A stretch of 64,000 nt of DNA from Paracoccaceae bacterium (GCA_033344815.1 JAWPMR010000001.1:2590136-2654135); one strand, 5' to 3'; shown: positions 51,577 through 60,575, counted from the first letter of the stretch. The notes: a model not told the origin generated them from the sequence alone. Numbers and translations: made by a program.

Positions 51577-52776
51577 ATGGATGCCAGCCTCAATACCGCG
51601 GAAATGCGCCTGCATATAGCATTTGCCAAGGTCCGTCTTTGTGACAAAGAAAGAAAGGCAGCCGAAGAATTCGCCCGTCAAATCACGCATTGGGACCGGT
51701 TCATCGAAACAGCGGCGCGAAATTTCAGTCTGCCCAACATCAGAATGCACCTGGCTCAGATGGACGAGAAATGTGTGCCACCGCAGGTCCACAAACAGTT
51801 GAATGAGGCCGCGAATGCGTCCGCCATACGCAATATGATGCTCATTTCAGCGCAACGTCAGTTCAAGGAAAAATGTGTCGATCCGCTCGGACAGGAAGCG
51901 GTATTTTTCAAGGGTATCACTCTGGTGGGGCAATACTATCCGGATCTGGGACTAAGGCCCTGCCGCGATATTGATGTGCTGGTCAGGCCAGACGCGCTGC
52001 GCGGGATTGTCTTACAAGCCATCGATTGTGGATATGAATTTGTCGTACCCGGTCAATCTGATCACCCCTTGGTTGAGCCCTCTGAAATTGACGCAGCACT
52101 GCATTATCGTAATGATGCCAGCCTTTTGTCACCTGAGGGCATGGCCATTGATCTGCAGGTCAAGCTGGACAAATATTCCGGGATTTTTGCGGATGTGGAC
52201 GTGATGGCGCAAGCTGTGCCCGTCACTCTGGGAGGCAAAGAGTTTCTGACGATGCCACCCGTGTTTCTTTTCAATTATATCTGTCACCACCACGCCCGGC
52301 ACGTATGGTCCCGCCTGCATTGGCTCAGCGATCTGGACGCGATGATCACATCTCCCGGTTTTGACGTCGATGCCACTATCGACATGGCCGGTCAACTGAA
52401 CCAGCGCGGCACTGTCGAAGCCAGCTTTGAAATGCAGCGTCTGATGTCGCCTTGTGCTGACTGGGAACCGGCTCCTGACACCTGGCGGGGCCTGAAGTTT
52501 CTTGAATTGAGTCTGCGCAATCTTTCCGGTGATCTGGATCTGGAAAAGAAGATTGGGTTCAGCATGAAGGGCGGTGAATTCATGTTTGACTGGCAGGCTG
52601 GCTCCAGCCTGATCCGCCGTGCACGCTGGCAGCATTGGCGCAAGATCTTGCAACCTACCATCCGCCAATATACGCGCTTTCCTCTCCCGCGCGGCCTGCG
52701 GTGGCTCTATGTTTTTCCGCGCTTCGTGCATTTGATCGCCCGTACCCGAGACCGGGCCAGTAAAGAAGCCGACTGA
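51577..52776 (+). CDS. Uncharacterised nucleotidyltransferase-fold protein
   Basis: 399 residues. Matches the pattern of the NTP_transf_5 family: AVFFKGITLVGQYYPDLGLRPCRDIDVLVRP (nucleotidyltransferase core with the D-x-D metal pair in RDIDVLV) and HYRNDASLLSPEGMAIDLQVKLDKYSG, then a helical C-terminal half (FLFNYICHHHARHVWSRLHWLSDLDAM). The family is often encoded next to lasso-peptide and polysaccharide genes (as I recall). It could transfer a nucleotide to the lasso peptide or to another product. The glycosyltransferase follows at 85 bases. Confidence 0.82.
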   Translation: MDASLNTAEMRLHIAFAKVRLCDKERKAAEEFARQITHWDRFIETAARNFSLPNIRMHLAQMDEKCVPPQVHKQLNEAANASAIRNMMLISAQRQFKEKCVDPLGQEAVFFKGITLVGQYYPDLGLRPCRDIDVLVRPDALRGIVLQAIDCGYEFVVPGQSDHPLVEPSEIDAALHYRNDASLLSPEGMAIDLQVKLDKYSGIFADVDVMAQAVPVTLGGKEFLTMPPVFLFNYICHHHARHVWSRLHWLSDLDAMITSPGFDVDATIDMAGQLNQRGTVEASFEMQRLMSPCADWEPAPDTWRGLKFLELSLRNLSGDLDLEKKIGFSMKGGEFMFDWQAGSSLIRRARWQHWRKILQPTIRQYTRFPLPRGLRWLYVFPRFVHLIARTRDRASKEAD

Positions 52777-52860
52777 CCAGAGTTTTCCACCCTTGCGTCT
52801 GTACAATGGAGCACCAATCGAGATGTGCGGCATGATCAAACTCTTATGAAGGACTCCGCG

Positions 52861-53979
52861 ATGCTGGATCCCCTAAAAATTGCGCTTGTCCTTGAAACAT
52901 CGGGCGGCGGATCCGGGCGTCATGTTCTTGATCTGGCGCAGGGGTTGGCGGAACAAGGCCATGCGGTCACGGTGATCTGGTCGCCAGTGCGCGCACAGGA
53001 AGATTTTCGCTTGCAGCTCCTGAGTATGAAGCAGGTAGACAACCTACCTATTGCGATGCACAGACCTGTTGGCTTGCATGATTTCAAAAGCCTGCAAGCC
53101 CTTGCCACGACGCTGCGCGCGCACGGACCATTTGACGTCCTACATGGTCACAGCTCAAAGGCAGGGGCATTGATCCGCTTGCTGCCCCGCTCCATTCCGG
53201 GATCACGGATTTACACACCCCACGCATTTCGCACCATGGACCCGACGATGGGCCGGATGGGCGCGCTGGTCTATGGGACCATTGAACGTGTGCTTGCCCT
53301 GCGCGCAGATCACATCATCCCGGTCAGTTCTGCGGAAAAAGCGCATGGTATTGAGCTTGGAATCAAGGCGCAAAAGATGACGACTGTCGTGAATGGCGCA
53401 ACCTTGCCGCCGGGGGCCGACCGCGTGGCGGCACGCGCCTTCATGGGCTTGGCAGCGGATGATTTCGCCGTGGGTTTCATTGGGCGTCTGGACCCTCAAA
53501 AAGCGCCGCTGCGCTTTGTAGAAGCCATTTTGCTAGCAGCCCGGGATGCGCCAAATCTGCGTGGAATGGTCATTGGCGATGGCAACCTGCGGGACGCGGC
53601 TGAGGCGAAAAATACGGGCGAAGTGGTCCGGTTTCTGGGATGGCAGGACGGCCCCGCTCTGTTCCCCGGGCTCGACGTCTTTTGCATGACCAGCCACTTT
53701 GAGGCGATGCCCTATACCCTGATCGAAGCGCTGCATGCGGGTGTCCCGATTGTAACCACTGCAGTCGGTGGCGTGCAGGAAACAGTACAGGAAGGCGAAA
53801 ACGGCTTTGTATTACCAACCGATTGCGATCCATCGGCCATTGCCGAGCGATTGACAACCCTGGCGGCAAACCCGGACCTGCGCCAGGCGTTCAGCGCACG
53901 TGCGCAACTCCTTGCACGCGAACGGACGATCGAGAATATGGTCAGAGAAACGTTGGCCGTATATGAAGCGTCACGCTGA
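52861..53979 (+). CDS. GT4-family glycosyltransferase
   Basis: 372 residues from ATG 52861, preceded by AAGGA; in-frame starts at 52846 and 52825 exist. GT-B fold: ETSGGGSGRHVLDLAQGLAEQGHAV near the N-terminus, HGHSSKAGALIRL, FIGRLDPQKAPLRFVEAI, and the nucleotide-sugar-binding E-x7-E region FEAMPYTLIEALHAGVPIVTTAVGG. Probably adds a sugar to the exopolysaccharide repeat unit. Confidence 0.92.
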   Translation: MLDPLKIALVLETSGGGSGRHVLDLAQGLAEQGHAVTVIWSPVRAQEDFRLQLLSMKQVDNLPIAMHRPVGLHDFKSLQALATTLRAHGPFDVLHGHSSKAGALIRLLPRSIPGSRIYTPHAFRTMDPTMGRMGALVYGTIERVLALRADHIIPVSSAEKAHGIELGIKAQKMTTVVNGATLPPGADRVAARAFMGLAADDFAVGFIGRLDPQKAPLRFVEAILLAARDAPNLRGMVIGDGNLRDAAEAKNTGEVVRFLGWQDGPALFPGLDVFCMTSHFEAMPYTLIEALHAGVPIVTTAVGGVQETVQEGENGFVLPTDCDPSAIAERLTTLAANPDLRQAFSARAQLLARERTIENMVRETLAVYEASR

Positions 53980-53987
53980 GTGCGTTA

Positions 53988-54013
53988 AAGATCGCGCGCC
54001 ATCGCGCGATCTT
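53988..54013. terminator. Strong stem-loop between convergent genes
   Basis: AAGATCGCGCG / CGCGCGATCTT, an 11-bp perfect stem with loop CCAT, followed by CTTCCGTT on the plus strand. It serves the glycosyltransferase and probably also the convergent beta-helix gene. Confidence 0.75.
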
Positions 54014-54036
54014 CTTCCGTTCAAAATCGCCGGGGA

Positions 54037-56394
54037 CTAAGGCTCCGTATGCGCTCCTGCGGTGCGTGTAACACCGCGCGGATGACCGTTGAAATCTGCT
54101 TCAAACGGGCCGATTGTCGCGGCTGCGTCAACCAACAGACCAGCCGCCGTTCCCGATGGCAGCGACAAGTCGGGTGGTGTTGCAGTGACATCTACAAAGG
54201 ATGGGTCCACCCCGATCAGATTGTCCGCGACGGTGAAACCCGGTTTGTCCACAAAGGTGTTTGTCTGGCGAATTGACGCTGTGTCATTCCAAACGATATT
54301 GCCGACGAAATCGACGCCGCTCACAACGCCGGCAGCCTCAAAGTCGGGATCAGACCAACCTGACAGGTTCAGATCCCGCCCACTCTCCATGCGGTTGGCA
54401 TTATAGACGGTGTTGAAGCGGATCCGGATATTGCTGATCACACCGTTTGGCCCGTCTTTCTGGGGATGCCGCTGACAGAAGATGCCGGCAGCTTCGATAT
54501 TCCAGACAAGATTGTTGTAAATATCAATGTTGGCCAGCGTCTGGACAAATTCCGCGACGCCTTCCTGATCAGTAAACGTACCGTATTCCGTCGAGTTCGA
54601 TCCTGCTTCGCGCGACAGAACAATACCAAGATGGCAATCCCACACCTGATTATTGTAAATGGCTACGTCTTCGACAAAACGCCGTCCTGCGTCCAGATAG
54701 ATGCCATATCGTTCGACGTTCCAGACGCGGTTACCATAGATTTCACCCCCCTGAACGCCCGCTTTGTAATCAATGCCGTACTGACGAGTGTCATGCACAT
54801 CGTTAAAACGGGTAACGATGTTACCCGCACTGGCCGCAACGCTGATGGCTTCTGCTACACCACCGGGCACGCCCTGCGGGTTGACAAGGTTGTTGTTGTA
54901 ATCGGTGACAACATTGGTTTGCGAGACATCATTGTGTTCGATCAACACATCAACCGTGCGCAGTTCCGCCTTTTCTCCGAGGGGGATGATTGTGGCCGAA
55001 CTGTTGCCACCCACGTAGATACCGGAACTTCCGGTCATGGAGATCGCATTGCCCGCGATTACATGATGTCCATGCTGTTCTTCCGGTACGCCGACGAAAA
55101 AAATCCCACAGCGCCAGACATTGCGTATCGTCAGATTGCGGATGTGAATGTGATCTTTTGCCTTGACGTAAATGCCATCCCTTGTCGCGGCACTCGAAGC
55201 GACTCCCTCACCACCATTCACGACATGCTGCATCAGATCACCTTCGATCACGGCCTGATGCTCTTCACCGGGCAGCGTCGTTACAGTGATCGGGTTTCCC
55301 GTTGTGCCGCTCACTAAAATCTCGAACGGGGCGTATGTGCCGGGCCGCAGATAAACAGTGTCACCCGGGCGTGCAGCGCCACAAGCGGCAGCAGGAGTGG
55401 CAAAGGGGGAGCCGAAAGCACCGGAGCCAAGATAGTCGTTGCCAGAGGGTGACACATAAAGGACGCCGGGGTCCGGCGTATAGATCGTGTTACGTGATCG
55501 CGCGCTGCCCGAGGACACATCTATCTGAATCTGACGCCCGGCAATGCCACCTGCCCTCCGGCAAGAAAAAGACCCGAAAGTCAGATCGCCATCCAAACGT
55601 GCAACTGCGTCAACGTCGCTGTCCTGCGCGACTAGCGTTACCGCGTGATGTCCGATGGCAGTCGGCAGTTTGGTAAAGGGAAACGGTGACCCTGCTCCTG
55701 CCGGGGTAAACAGAGACTTGGTGCCCGAATTGGACTTGATCTCATAGCGCAACGTGTAGGTTGTCCCGATTTCGAGCGGAGCATTGAGCGCAGACACTGC
55801 CACACCACTCCCCCGTATACGACCGGGTTCACGCGTGATGGCCATTTCCGGATAGGCAGATCCGGACGGCAGGTTCATATGCCATTCCGCCTTGCGGCAA
55901 GAAATAAAACCAAAGGTAAGATCCCCATTCACGCGCAGGATTGCGTTTGTATCAGTATCTTTCGCTTCCACGAGGATCTTGTGACGGCCAGGTGTAAATG
56001 CGGCCACAGTCGAATTCGGGAAAGGCGACCCGCCGCCGTCCGAGAAATACAGCCCCGTGGTGCCGCCATCCGCGATGATATCGTAGGACACGACGTAGAG
56101 AGCGCCGACTTCAAGCGGTCCTGTCAGGGCGGAAACGATTTTGCCATTGCCTTTGACGCGACCCGGTGTCGGATCAGCCGCAAGTTGCGGGCTGCTGGGG
56201 TGAACGACCTCTCCCAGAAAAGACTGGCCGTCGATGTCGAGAACATTCAATGCCAGCTCGTCCATTGCTGCAGATGGGATCCGCTCCATCTGCAGCCTGA
56301 GACCGGTTGCGGAGATGTCAGTTCGTGCTGTCAGCCTACGGGCTTGGTTTGGTGACCCGCTGGCCACCGCACCAATTGTGAATGCCCCCATCAT
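54037..56394 (-). CDS. Right-handed parallel beta-helix protein with two tandem N-terminal domains
   Basis: 785 residues from ATG 56394, whose A is also the last base of the spike-base stop (TGATG); a frame 19 codons longer exists but would overlap that gene. Residues about 30-280 hold two related beta-domains, each with GRVKGNGKIVSALTGPLEVGALY / GRIRGSGVAVSALNAPLEIGTTY and ending DLTFG-x-x-SCR. From about 310, YVSPSGNDYLGSGAFGSPFATPAAACGAARPGDTVYLRPGTY opens a pectate-lyase-like parallel beta-helix (repeats such as HIHIRNLTIRNVWRCGIFF, VEDVAIYNNQVWDCHLGI). No clear Sec signal. Likely a polysaccharide-binding or -cleaving spike. Confidence 0.87.
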   Translation of the reverse strand: MMGAFTIGAVASGSPNQARRLTARTDISATGLRLQMERIPSAAMDELALNVLDIDGQSFLGEVVHPSSPQLAADPTPGRVKGNGKIVSALTGPLEVGALYVVSYDIIADGGTTGLYFSDGGGSPFPNSTVAAFTPGRHKILVEAKDTDTNAILRVNGDLTFGFISCRKAEWHMNLPSGSAYPEMAITREPGRIRGSGVAVSALNAPLEIGTTYTLRYEIKSNSGTKSLFTPAGAGSPFPFTKLPTAIGHHAVTLVAQDSDVDAVARLDGDLTFGSFSCRRAGGIAGRQIQIDVSSGSARSRNTIYTPDPGVLYVSPSGNDYLGSGAFGSPFATPAAACGAARPGDTVYLRPGTYAPFEILVSGTTGNPITVTTLPGEEHQAVIEGDLMQHVVNGGEGVASSAATRDGIYVKAKDHIHIRNLTIRNVWRCGIFFVGVPEEQHGHHVIAGNAISMTGSSGIYVGGNSSATIIPLGEKAELRTVDVLIEHNDVSQTNVVTDYNNNLVNPQGVPGGVAEAISVAASAGNIVTRFNDVHDTRQYGIDYKAGVQGGEIYGNRVWNVERYGIYLDAGRRFVEDVAIYNNQVWDCHLGIVLSREAGSNSTEYGTFTDQEGVAEFVQTLANIDIYNNLVWNIEAAGIFCQRHPQKDGPNGVISNIRIRFNTVYNANRMESGRDLNLSGWSDPDFEAAGVVSGVDFVGNIVWNDTASIRQTNTFVDKPGFTVADNLIGVDPSFVDVTATPPDLSLPSGTAAGLLVDAAATIGPFEADFNGHPRGVTRTAGAHTEP

Positions 56395-56657
56395 CAGTAA
56401 AGCCCCACAATCCCGGAGGCGCTTGTTCCTGTTTGATGGACTTCTTTGCAACGAAGCGGGTACATCATGCCAGGCTGCACGGCAGTCAGGGTAACGGTTT
56501 GACCGTGGGCCATAGTAACGGTCAGATTGCCTTCACCGCCGACATAAATCGCGCGCGTGGTATGTGACAGTTGAGCTGTATCGTCTGGGGTGATCTGAAA
56601 AGCACCAAAGGCAGGTGCGTTGAGGCCGGGACTGTGTCGTTCAAATGGATCAGACAT
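56394..56657 (-). CDS. Spike base protein of the RCAP_rcc01079 type
   Basis: 87 residues from ATG 56657. MSDPFERHSPGLNAPAFGAFQITPDDTAQLSHTTRAIYVGGEGNLTVTM ... GMMYPLRCKEVHQTGTSA-IVGLY follows the pattern of the Rhodobacter capsulatus gene-transfer-agent head-spike base protein (family recognised from pattern; not searched). Translationally coupled to the beta-helix gene by TGATG. Lies 226 bases after the lasso kinase gene. No capsid or tail genes are nearby. Confidence 0.8.
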   Translation of the reverse strand: MSDPFERHSPGLNAPAFGAFQITPDDTAQLSHTTRAIYVGGEGNLTVTMAHGQTVTLTAVQPGMMYPLRCKEVHQTGTSASGIVGLY

Positions 56658-56730
56658 GTTCACTCTTTTTTTCAGGAAGGTTGACGTTTTCGGCGACCAG
56701 TTATGAACAAGATATGCTTTTGAAACCGCC

Positions 56731-56750
56731 AACAGGTCGCGCGACCCGTT
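56731..56750. promoter_or_regulatory. 20-bp inverted repeat between the kinase and spike-base genes
   Basis: AACAGGTCGCGCGACCCGTT, one mismatch from a perfect palindrome, in the 226-base gap. It may be an operator for a separate promoter of the spike-base/beta-helix pair or a transcript-end structure of the lasso operon. Confidence 0.4.
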
Positions 56751-56883
56751 AAGGTTTCTTTGTCATTTTCAACGCCAGTTAGAGAGACAAAATTCAAACG
56801 ATCCAGAAACGCCATCTGGATGCAGACCGGTTTCCAGGGGCCGCGACGTCTAAAGGCCGTTTTATTGGTCCAGGTGTTTGATG

Positions 56884-57816
56884 TTATTCCGCAGTATGAA
56901 ACACCTGTTCGATCTTTTGAGCAACTGCATCAAGCTGGGACAAATCCGCGGGAATCATCAGATCATAGACAGGTGCGTTGGCCACAACGGCTCCACACCG
57001 TTTAAGATGCCGCCCCAGATGGTCCCGGCCCAGACGCGTTTCGCCGTAGCGTGCCATGAATGTGTAACGCATCACCATCTGAAGCGCTTCGTGCGCGGGG
57101 CGCGGCACGACCGATGGTGCCATTACGTCTTCGCTGCGGCGCAAGACGAAAAGTGCGCCCAAGGGAACCGGTTCTTCGGCAAGCGGTGTCGGCATGCGTT
57201 TTTGCACCTTTGTCACGGAAGGATGGATCAGACGGTCACTTTCGTCCGCGTCCAACGACAAAGCTTCGACCGAATCTGGCCAGAGTTTCATACTTGAAAA
57301 GCCGGGCCATATAACCGGCGCAGGCACTTTTTGCAGTGTCCCATCCACTGCCACCAGATCATCGGTTATCGGTACGTGCCCGCGTGCAAGCAGAGCGGCA
57401 TTGGTTGTGGATTTTCCAGCACCTTTGTCGCCCAGGAACAGGGCCGCGCGATTGTTCACCGACACCGCACTGGCGTGTAGGCAAAGCACCCCGCGCCGCT
57501 CCAGAACAAGCGAGATCACCAGACCCAGAAACGCCTGCGACACCAAATGGTTGGACACGTCATCCTGCGGCTCGATCAGAACGGTACTTGGGTCTTCGAT
57601 AATGAAGGTGCCAACCGCTTTCCAATGAAAAAACTGACGGTCTGGTTGAATGTCAAAATACGGGTCGATCGCTGGCGGCGTTGTGGGCCGGATGCCCTGC
57701 GTGCGAACAACCCGTAGCAGATCTGAATCCGGATTAGGGACGATAGGGTCCAAGACTTCAAATTCGAAATCAGATGCCAGCGTCAGTCCGAATACCGAAT
57801 AATAATGCAGTGTCAT
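56884..57816 (-). CDS. HPr-kinase-like tailoring kinase of the lasso cluster
   Basis: 310 residues from ATG 57816, overlapping the cyclase stop (TGATGA); 12 further codons are open upstream. HprK-type core: LCLHASAVSVNNRAALFLGDKGAGKST with the His before the P-loop and Walker A GDKGAGKST, then ITDDLVAVDG (metal/catalytic Asp pair) and WPGFSSMKLWPDS. It lacks the N-terminal domain of true HPr kinases. In paeninodin-type clusters such kinases phosphorylate the C-terminal Ser of the precursor (family knowledge). The precursor here ends in Ser. Confidence 0.9.
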   Translation of the reverse strand: MTLHYYSVFGLTLASDFEFEVLDPIVPNPDSDLLRVVRTQGIRPTTPPAIDPYFDIQPDRQFFHWKAVGTFIIEDPSTVLIEPQDDVSNHLVSQAFLGLVISLVLERRGVLCLHASAVSVNNRAALFLGDKGAGKSTTNAALLARGHVPITDDLVAVDGTLQKVPAPVIWPGFSSMKLWPDSVEALSLDADESDRLIHPSVTKVQKRMPTPLAEEPVPLGALFVLRRSEDVMAPSVVPRPAHEALQMVMRYTFMARYGETRLGRDHLGRHLKRCGAVVANAPVYDLMIPADLSQLDAVAQKIEQVFHTAE

Positions 57817-59705
57817 CAGATCAGCATCCCTTCGACTTGTGCGTCGCGCCAACGTTTCAATGCTTCAATCCAGTGGATCAGAACGGCCAATCGCCAAAGC
57901 GCACGAATTGCCGCCACATCCGTCACAGCGCCTGACACAACCCTTTCACGCAGATGATCAGCCGACGCGACATCTATGAAAGGCGCAAGGGTGACAAAAC
58001 AATTGGCATCGGCATCTTTGAAAAAAGCTATGACAGTATCCTTAAGTTCGTTGCCAAACTCTGCCTTATCTACGCGGAGCCGGATACCATCCGGCAAAAC
58101 ACCGAGCATTGCCTCACGCAAAACCCAACGGCTGCGACCGTCGCGCAGTTTTTGATCCGCCGGCAGCGAAAGACAAAGCGACGTAACACGCCGGTCCAAA
58201 AAGGGGTATCGCGGCAGAACTCCGGCGGCCGTGGCTGAACGATGCAAAACTTCGAAGGACTGAACAATCAACGGCGTTGTGAGCGATTCCAGATGCGTTA
58301 TCTGCGCGGCTTGCTGAAAATCCGATTCGGACTTGAGTATTGGATTGCGGGCATACCGTGTCCTTGCATCAACACTTGAACGTAAATCCGCCGCAATCAG
58401 AGAGTCCGCGTTCTCTGACCAGTTTGATACCAGCGAGCGTCGCGTCAGAACACGTGCGGCCTTCATTAATAGTCTGCGCAGTGGATGCCTGGGTCGCAAC
58501 CCGCCATATTGTGCAATGTGACCCGCAACCAGCGCAATCAACGGGACGCCATGCACCCGCGCCGCGCCGCGGGCCTCGCGCAACAACGCGCTGAACCGCC
58601 GCGCGTGCGCCAACTCCACCAGACGCCCGTACCCGTGGGAAATTGCTTCATCGCCACCGTGGCCATCAATCAGCCCATTCAAGCCAAGCGCATGCGCTTC
58701 TGCGTAAATCTGTCTGCTTTTGGGCAAACCCGGCGCTAGGAAAAGATCCATCTGTTCCTCAACAACAGGTCCCAACGCATCAAGCGCCGTGCCCGCTGCT
58801 ATGGGAATCTTGTGCGGGACTGTCTTGAACGCCTTATTCGCGGCGTCAATGTAACGTGTTTCATCGTATGCTTTGTCCTGACCATACACAAACGACAACG
58901 TTTGTAAGTCCGTCGTCTCTGCGGCCGCCAGTCCAACCAGTGACGTGGAGTCCAAACCTCCGCTCAACATGGCGCCCACTGGCCCGTTGACTTTCATGCT
59001 TGCGACTGTCGCGTTCTTTAGAGCTGTGCGCAGTTCTGCCGGGGCATCTGGCCCGGAATAGGGTTTTATTAGAGTTTCGAATTTCCAATACCGTTGCGCA
59101 CTCACGCCCTCCGGTCCCGGCACAAGTTGATGTGCGGGCGGCAGACGAGACACATCTTTGAAAGCGGTGCGATCAACGTCAATATCGTCGCCGTGTATGA
59201 AATCGGCAACCCGGACAGGATCCGCGATGATCTCTCTGCCTGACAGATGCAAACACGCGCGCAGATCGGACGCACATGTCAGCGCGCCGTCAGATAGCGT
59301 GTGGTAAAAAGGATAAAGGCCAAAATGATCCCGGTAGGCTTCAAAAGTCCCGGTTTTGCGGTGGATAAAGACAACCGAGAAAGACCCAGCTATGTCGCGC
59401 ACAAACTCGGAACCCAGCGTTGCGCGCAGGTGCAAAAAAAATTCCAGATCGGATTTCCCATCCAACGCGCTCAGTCCAAGTCGTTGCTGCTCGCTAGCGC
59501 GATCTTCCAGAAACGCGAGCCCGATTGCCATCCATTCAGCCGTCTCACACAAAGACGCCACACCTGAAACCGCCACATCAACGCCAGCGACGGGCTGCGA
59601 TACATTCCAACCCTGATCCCGCATCCGTGACAGGCGTATTGGCTCGATCAATGGGGCTTTCTCGGTTCCGGCAAGCGGTATCCGCACAGAAAAAGAATGC
59701 ATCAT
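57816..59705 (-). CDS. Lasso peptide cyclase (asparagine-synthase-like, C protein)
   Basis: 629 residues. N-terminal glutaminase-like domain without the catalytic Cys (starts MMHSFSV), with YRDHFGLYPFYHTLSDGALTCASDLRACL near 124-152. Synthetase domain with the ATP PP-loop AMLSGGLDSTSLVG at 245-258 and conserved LNGLIDGHGGDEAISHGY and PRYPFLDRRVTSLCLSLP. It adenylates the ring Asp side chain and closes the isopeptide bond to Gly1. Start overlaps the B2 stop (ATGATGA). It could be mistaken for asparagine synthetase B, but the neighbours and missing Cys argue for a cyclase. Confidence 0.93.
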   Translation of the reverse strand: MMHSFSVRIPLAGTEKAPLIEPIRLSRMRDQGWNVSQPVAGVDVAVSGVASLCETAEWMAIGLAFLEDRASEQQRLGLSALDGKSDLEFFLHLRATLGSEFVRDIAGSFSVVFIHRKTGTFEAYRDHFGLYPFYHTLSDGALTCASDLRACLHLSGREIIADPVRVADFIHGDDIDVDRTAFKDVSRLPPAHQLVPGPEGVSAQRYWKFETLIKPYSGPDAPAELRTALKNATVASMKVNGPVGAMLSGGLDSTSLVGLAAAETTDLQTLSFVYGQDKAYDETRYIDAANKAFKTVPHKIPIAAGTALDALGPVVEEQMDLFLAPGLPKSRQIYAEAHALGLNGLIDGHGGDEAISHGYGRLVELAHARRFSALLREARGAARVHGVPLIALVAGHIAQYGGLRPRHPLRRLLMKAARVLTRRSLVSNWSENADSLIAADLRSSVDARTRYARNPILKSESDFQQAAQITHLESLTTPLIVQSFEVLHRSATAAGVLPRYPFLDRRVTSLCLSLPADQKLRDGRSRWVLREAMLGVLPDGIRLRVDKAEFGNELKDTVIAFFKDADANCFVTLAPFIDVASADHLRERVVSGAVTDVAAIRALWRLAVLIHWIEALKRWRDAQVEGMLI

Positions 59706-60127
59706 GAGGAGGACTGAACCGGCGTGGGTAAATCAAGGATTTTGGCAAAATCCACCAACGTGCCCTCATTTCCTTCCAACACGACCTGGTCGTGCCAGCT
59801 CAACCACGCGTGCGCTTTAAGAGCGCCGCCTTCGTCCTTTTTCAACCCCATCGTGATGGTGGACGGAATACCTTTCCAAGACAGGATGGCCTGGCAAGAA
59901 ATGGTCTGGGTCAGGCAACTCGCATCAGGCACGAAGCGCGCGATATGTGCGACCGCATGCGTTATTCGGGCAACGGTTGCGCGCCTCTCAAACTGTGGGT
60001 CAACTGGGCAGGGCCGCACCAGAATCGCGCGAATCCGCTGATACTTGGTCGTCCAAAGCCCAATACGCACGACCAAGATAACCAGCGCGCTGATGGTGTA
60101 TATCACTGCCCAGCGCATGGCACGCAT
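59702..60127 (-). CDS. Lasso leader peptidase (B2, transglutaminase-like)
   Basis: 141 residues. A hydrophobic N-terminus (about 7-25) and a papain/transglutaminase-like core: Cys71 in VPDASCLTQTISCQAILSW, His106 in ALKAHAWLSWHD and a nearby Asp113, the triad arrangement of B2 proteins, with IPSTITMGLKKDEGG between. It cuts the leader from the core. Starts 4 bases after the B1 stop. Confidence 0.93.
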   Translation of the reverse strand: MRAMRWAVIYTISALVILVVRIGLWTTKYQRIRAILVRPCPVDPQFERRATVARITHAVAHIARFVPDASCLTQTISCQAILSWKGIPSTITMGLKKDEGGALKAHAWLSWHDQVVLEGNEGTLVDFAKILDLPTPVQSSS

Positions 60128-60130
60128 AGG

Positions 60131-60418
60131 TTAACCGACCCCGGCCGGTGTGATGCCAATCACGTTTGCTTCCATCATCTGGCTCAGCAAAACTTCTATG
60201 TCGCCACGGCACTGATCTTCTGAGACTTCGAACTTTTCGGTCACGACACTAACGAGGTCATCCAGGTTTTTAGGCTCAGCCAAGGCCAACCACAAAGCGG
60301 ATGCAGTGGCGTTCATAGTAAAATACGTATTCGTTTGTAGATGGAGCAATGCGCGATCTCCGCCGATGTCACAGTCAACAACATCTGGTTGCGCGCTATA
60401 AAATTGTTCAGATGACAT
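60131..60418 (-). CDS. PqqD-like leader-recognition protein (B1)
   Basis: 95 residues from ATG 60418; a GTG two codons earlier is possible. PqqD/RRE fold: DVVDCDIGGDRALLHLQTNTYFTMNATASALWLALAEPKNLDDLVSVV, then a helical part with a DIEVLLSQMMEANVI end. It binds the leader peptide (the YxxPxL part) and presents the precursor to B2. Follows the terminator behind the precursor gene. Confidence 0.92.
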   Translation of the reverse strand: MSSEQFYSAQPDVVDCDIGGDRALLHLQTNTYFTMNATASALWLALAEPKNLDDLVSVVTEKFEVSEDQCRGDIEVLLSQMMEANVIGITPAGVG

Positions 60419-60544
60419 AAACACTAATCCAATTTCGGCTCTTTGATCGTTAAGCCCAATAGTTACCTACACACTGCCGATCTGAAAATACACCACCTTA
60501 ACTGCAAAAACTCAGGCGGCCATTCTGTTCAGTTGCTTCAAGAC

Positions 60545-60575
60545 AAAACCGGGGTCCGGCATGACCGGACCCCGG
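60545..60575 (-). terminator. Terminator between lasso precursor and processing genes
   Basis: On the minus strand CCGGGGTCCGG / CCGGACCCCGG, a perfect 11-bp GC-rich stem with a 5-base loop, followed by TTTTGTCTT. It lies 47 bases after the precursor stop and about 130 before B1. Partial read-through would give much more precursor mRNA than enzyme mRNA. Confidence 0.88.

Noticed and set aside
54037..56657. Prophage or complete gene-transfer-agent cluster
   Set aside because: Only the spike-base and beta-helix genes are present; no capsid, portal, terminase or tail genes in the window.
57816..59705. Ordinary asparagine synthetase B
   Set aside because: No N-terminal catalytic Cys, and it lies between B2 and a lasso kinase with translational overlaps, downstream of a lasso precursor.
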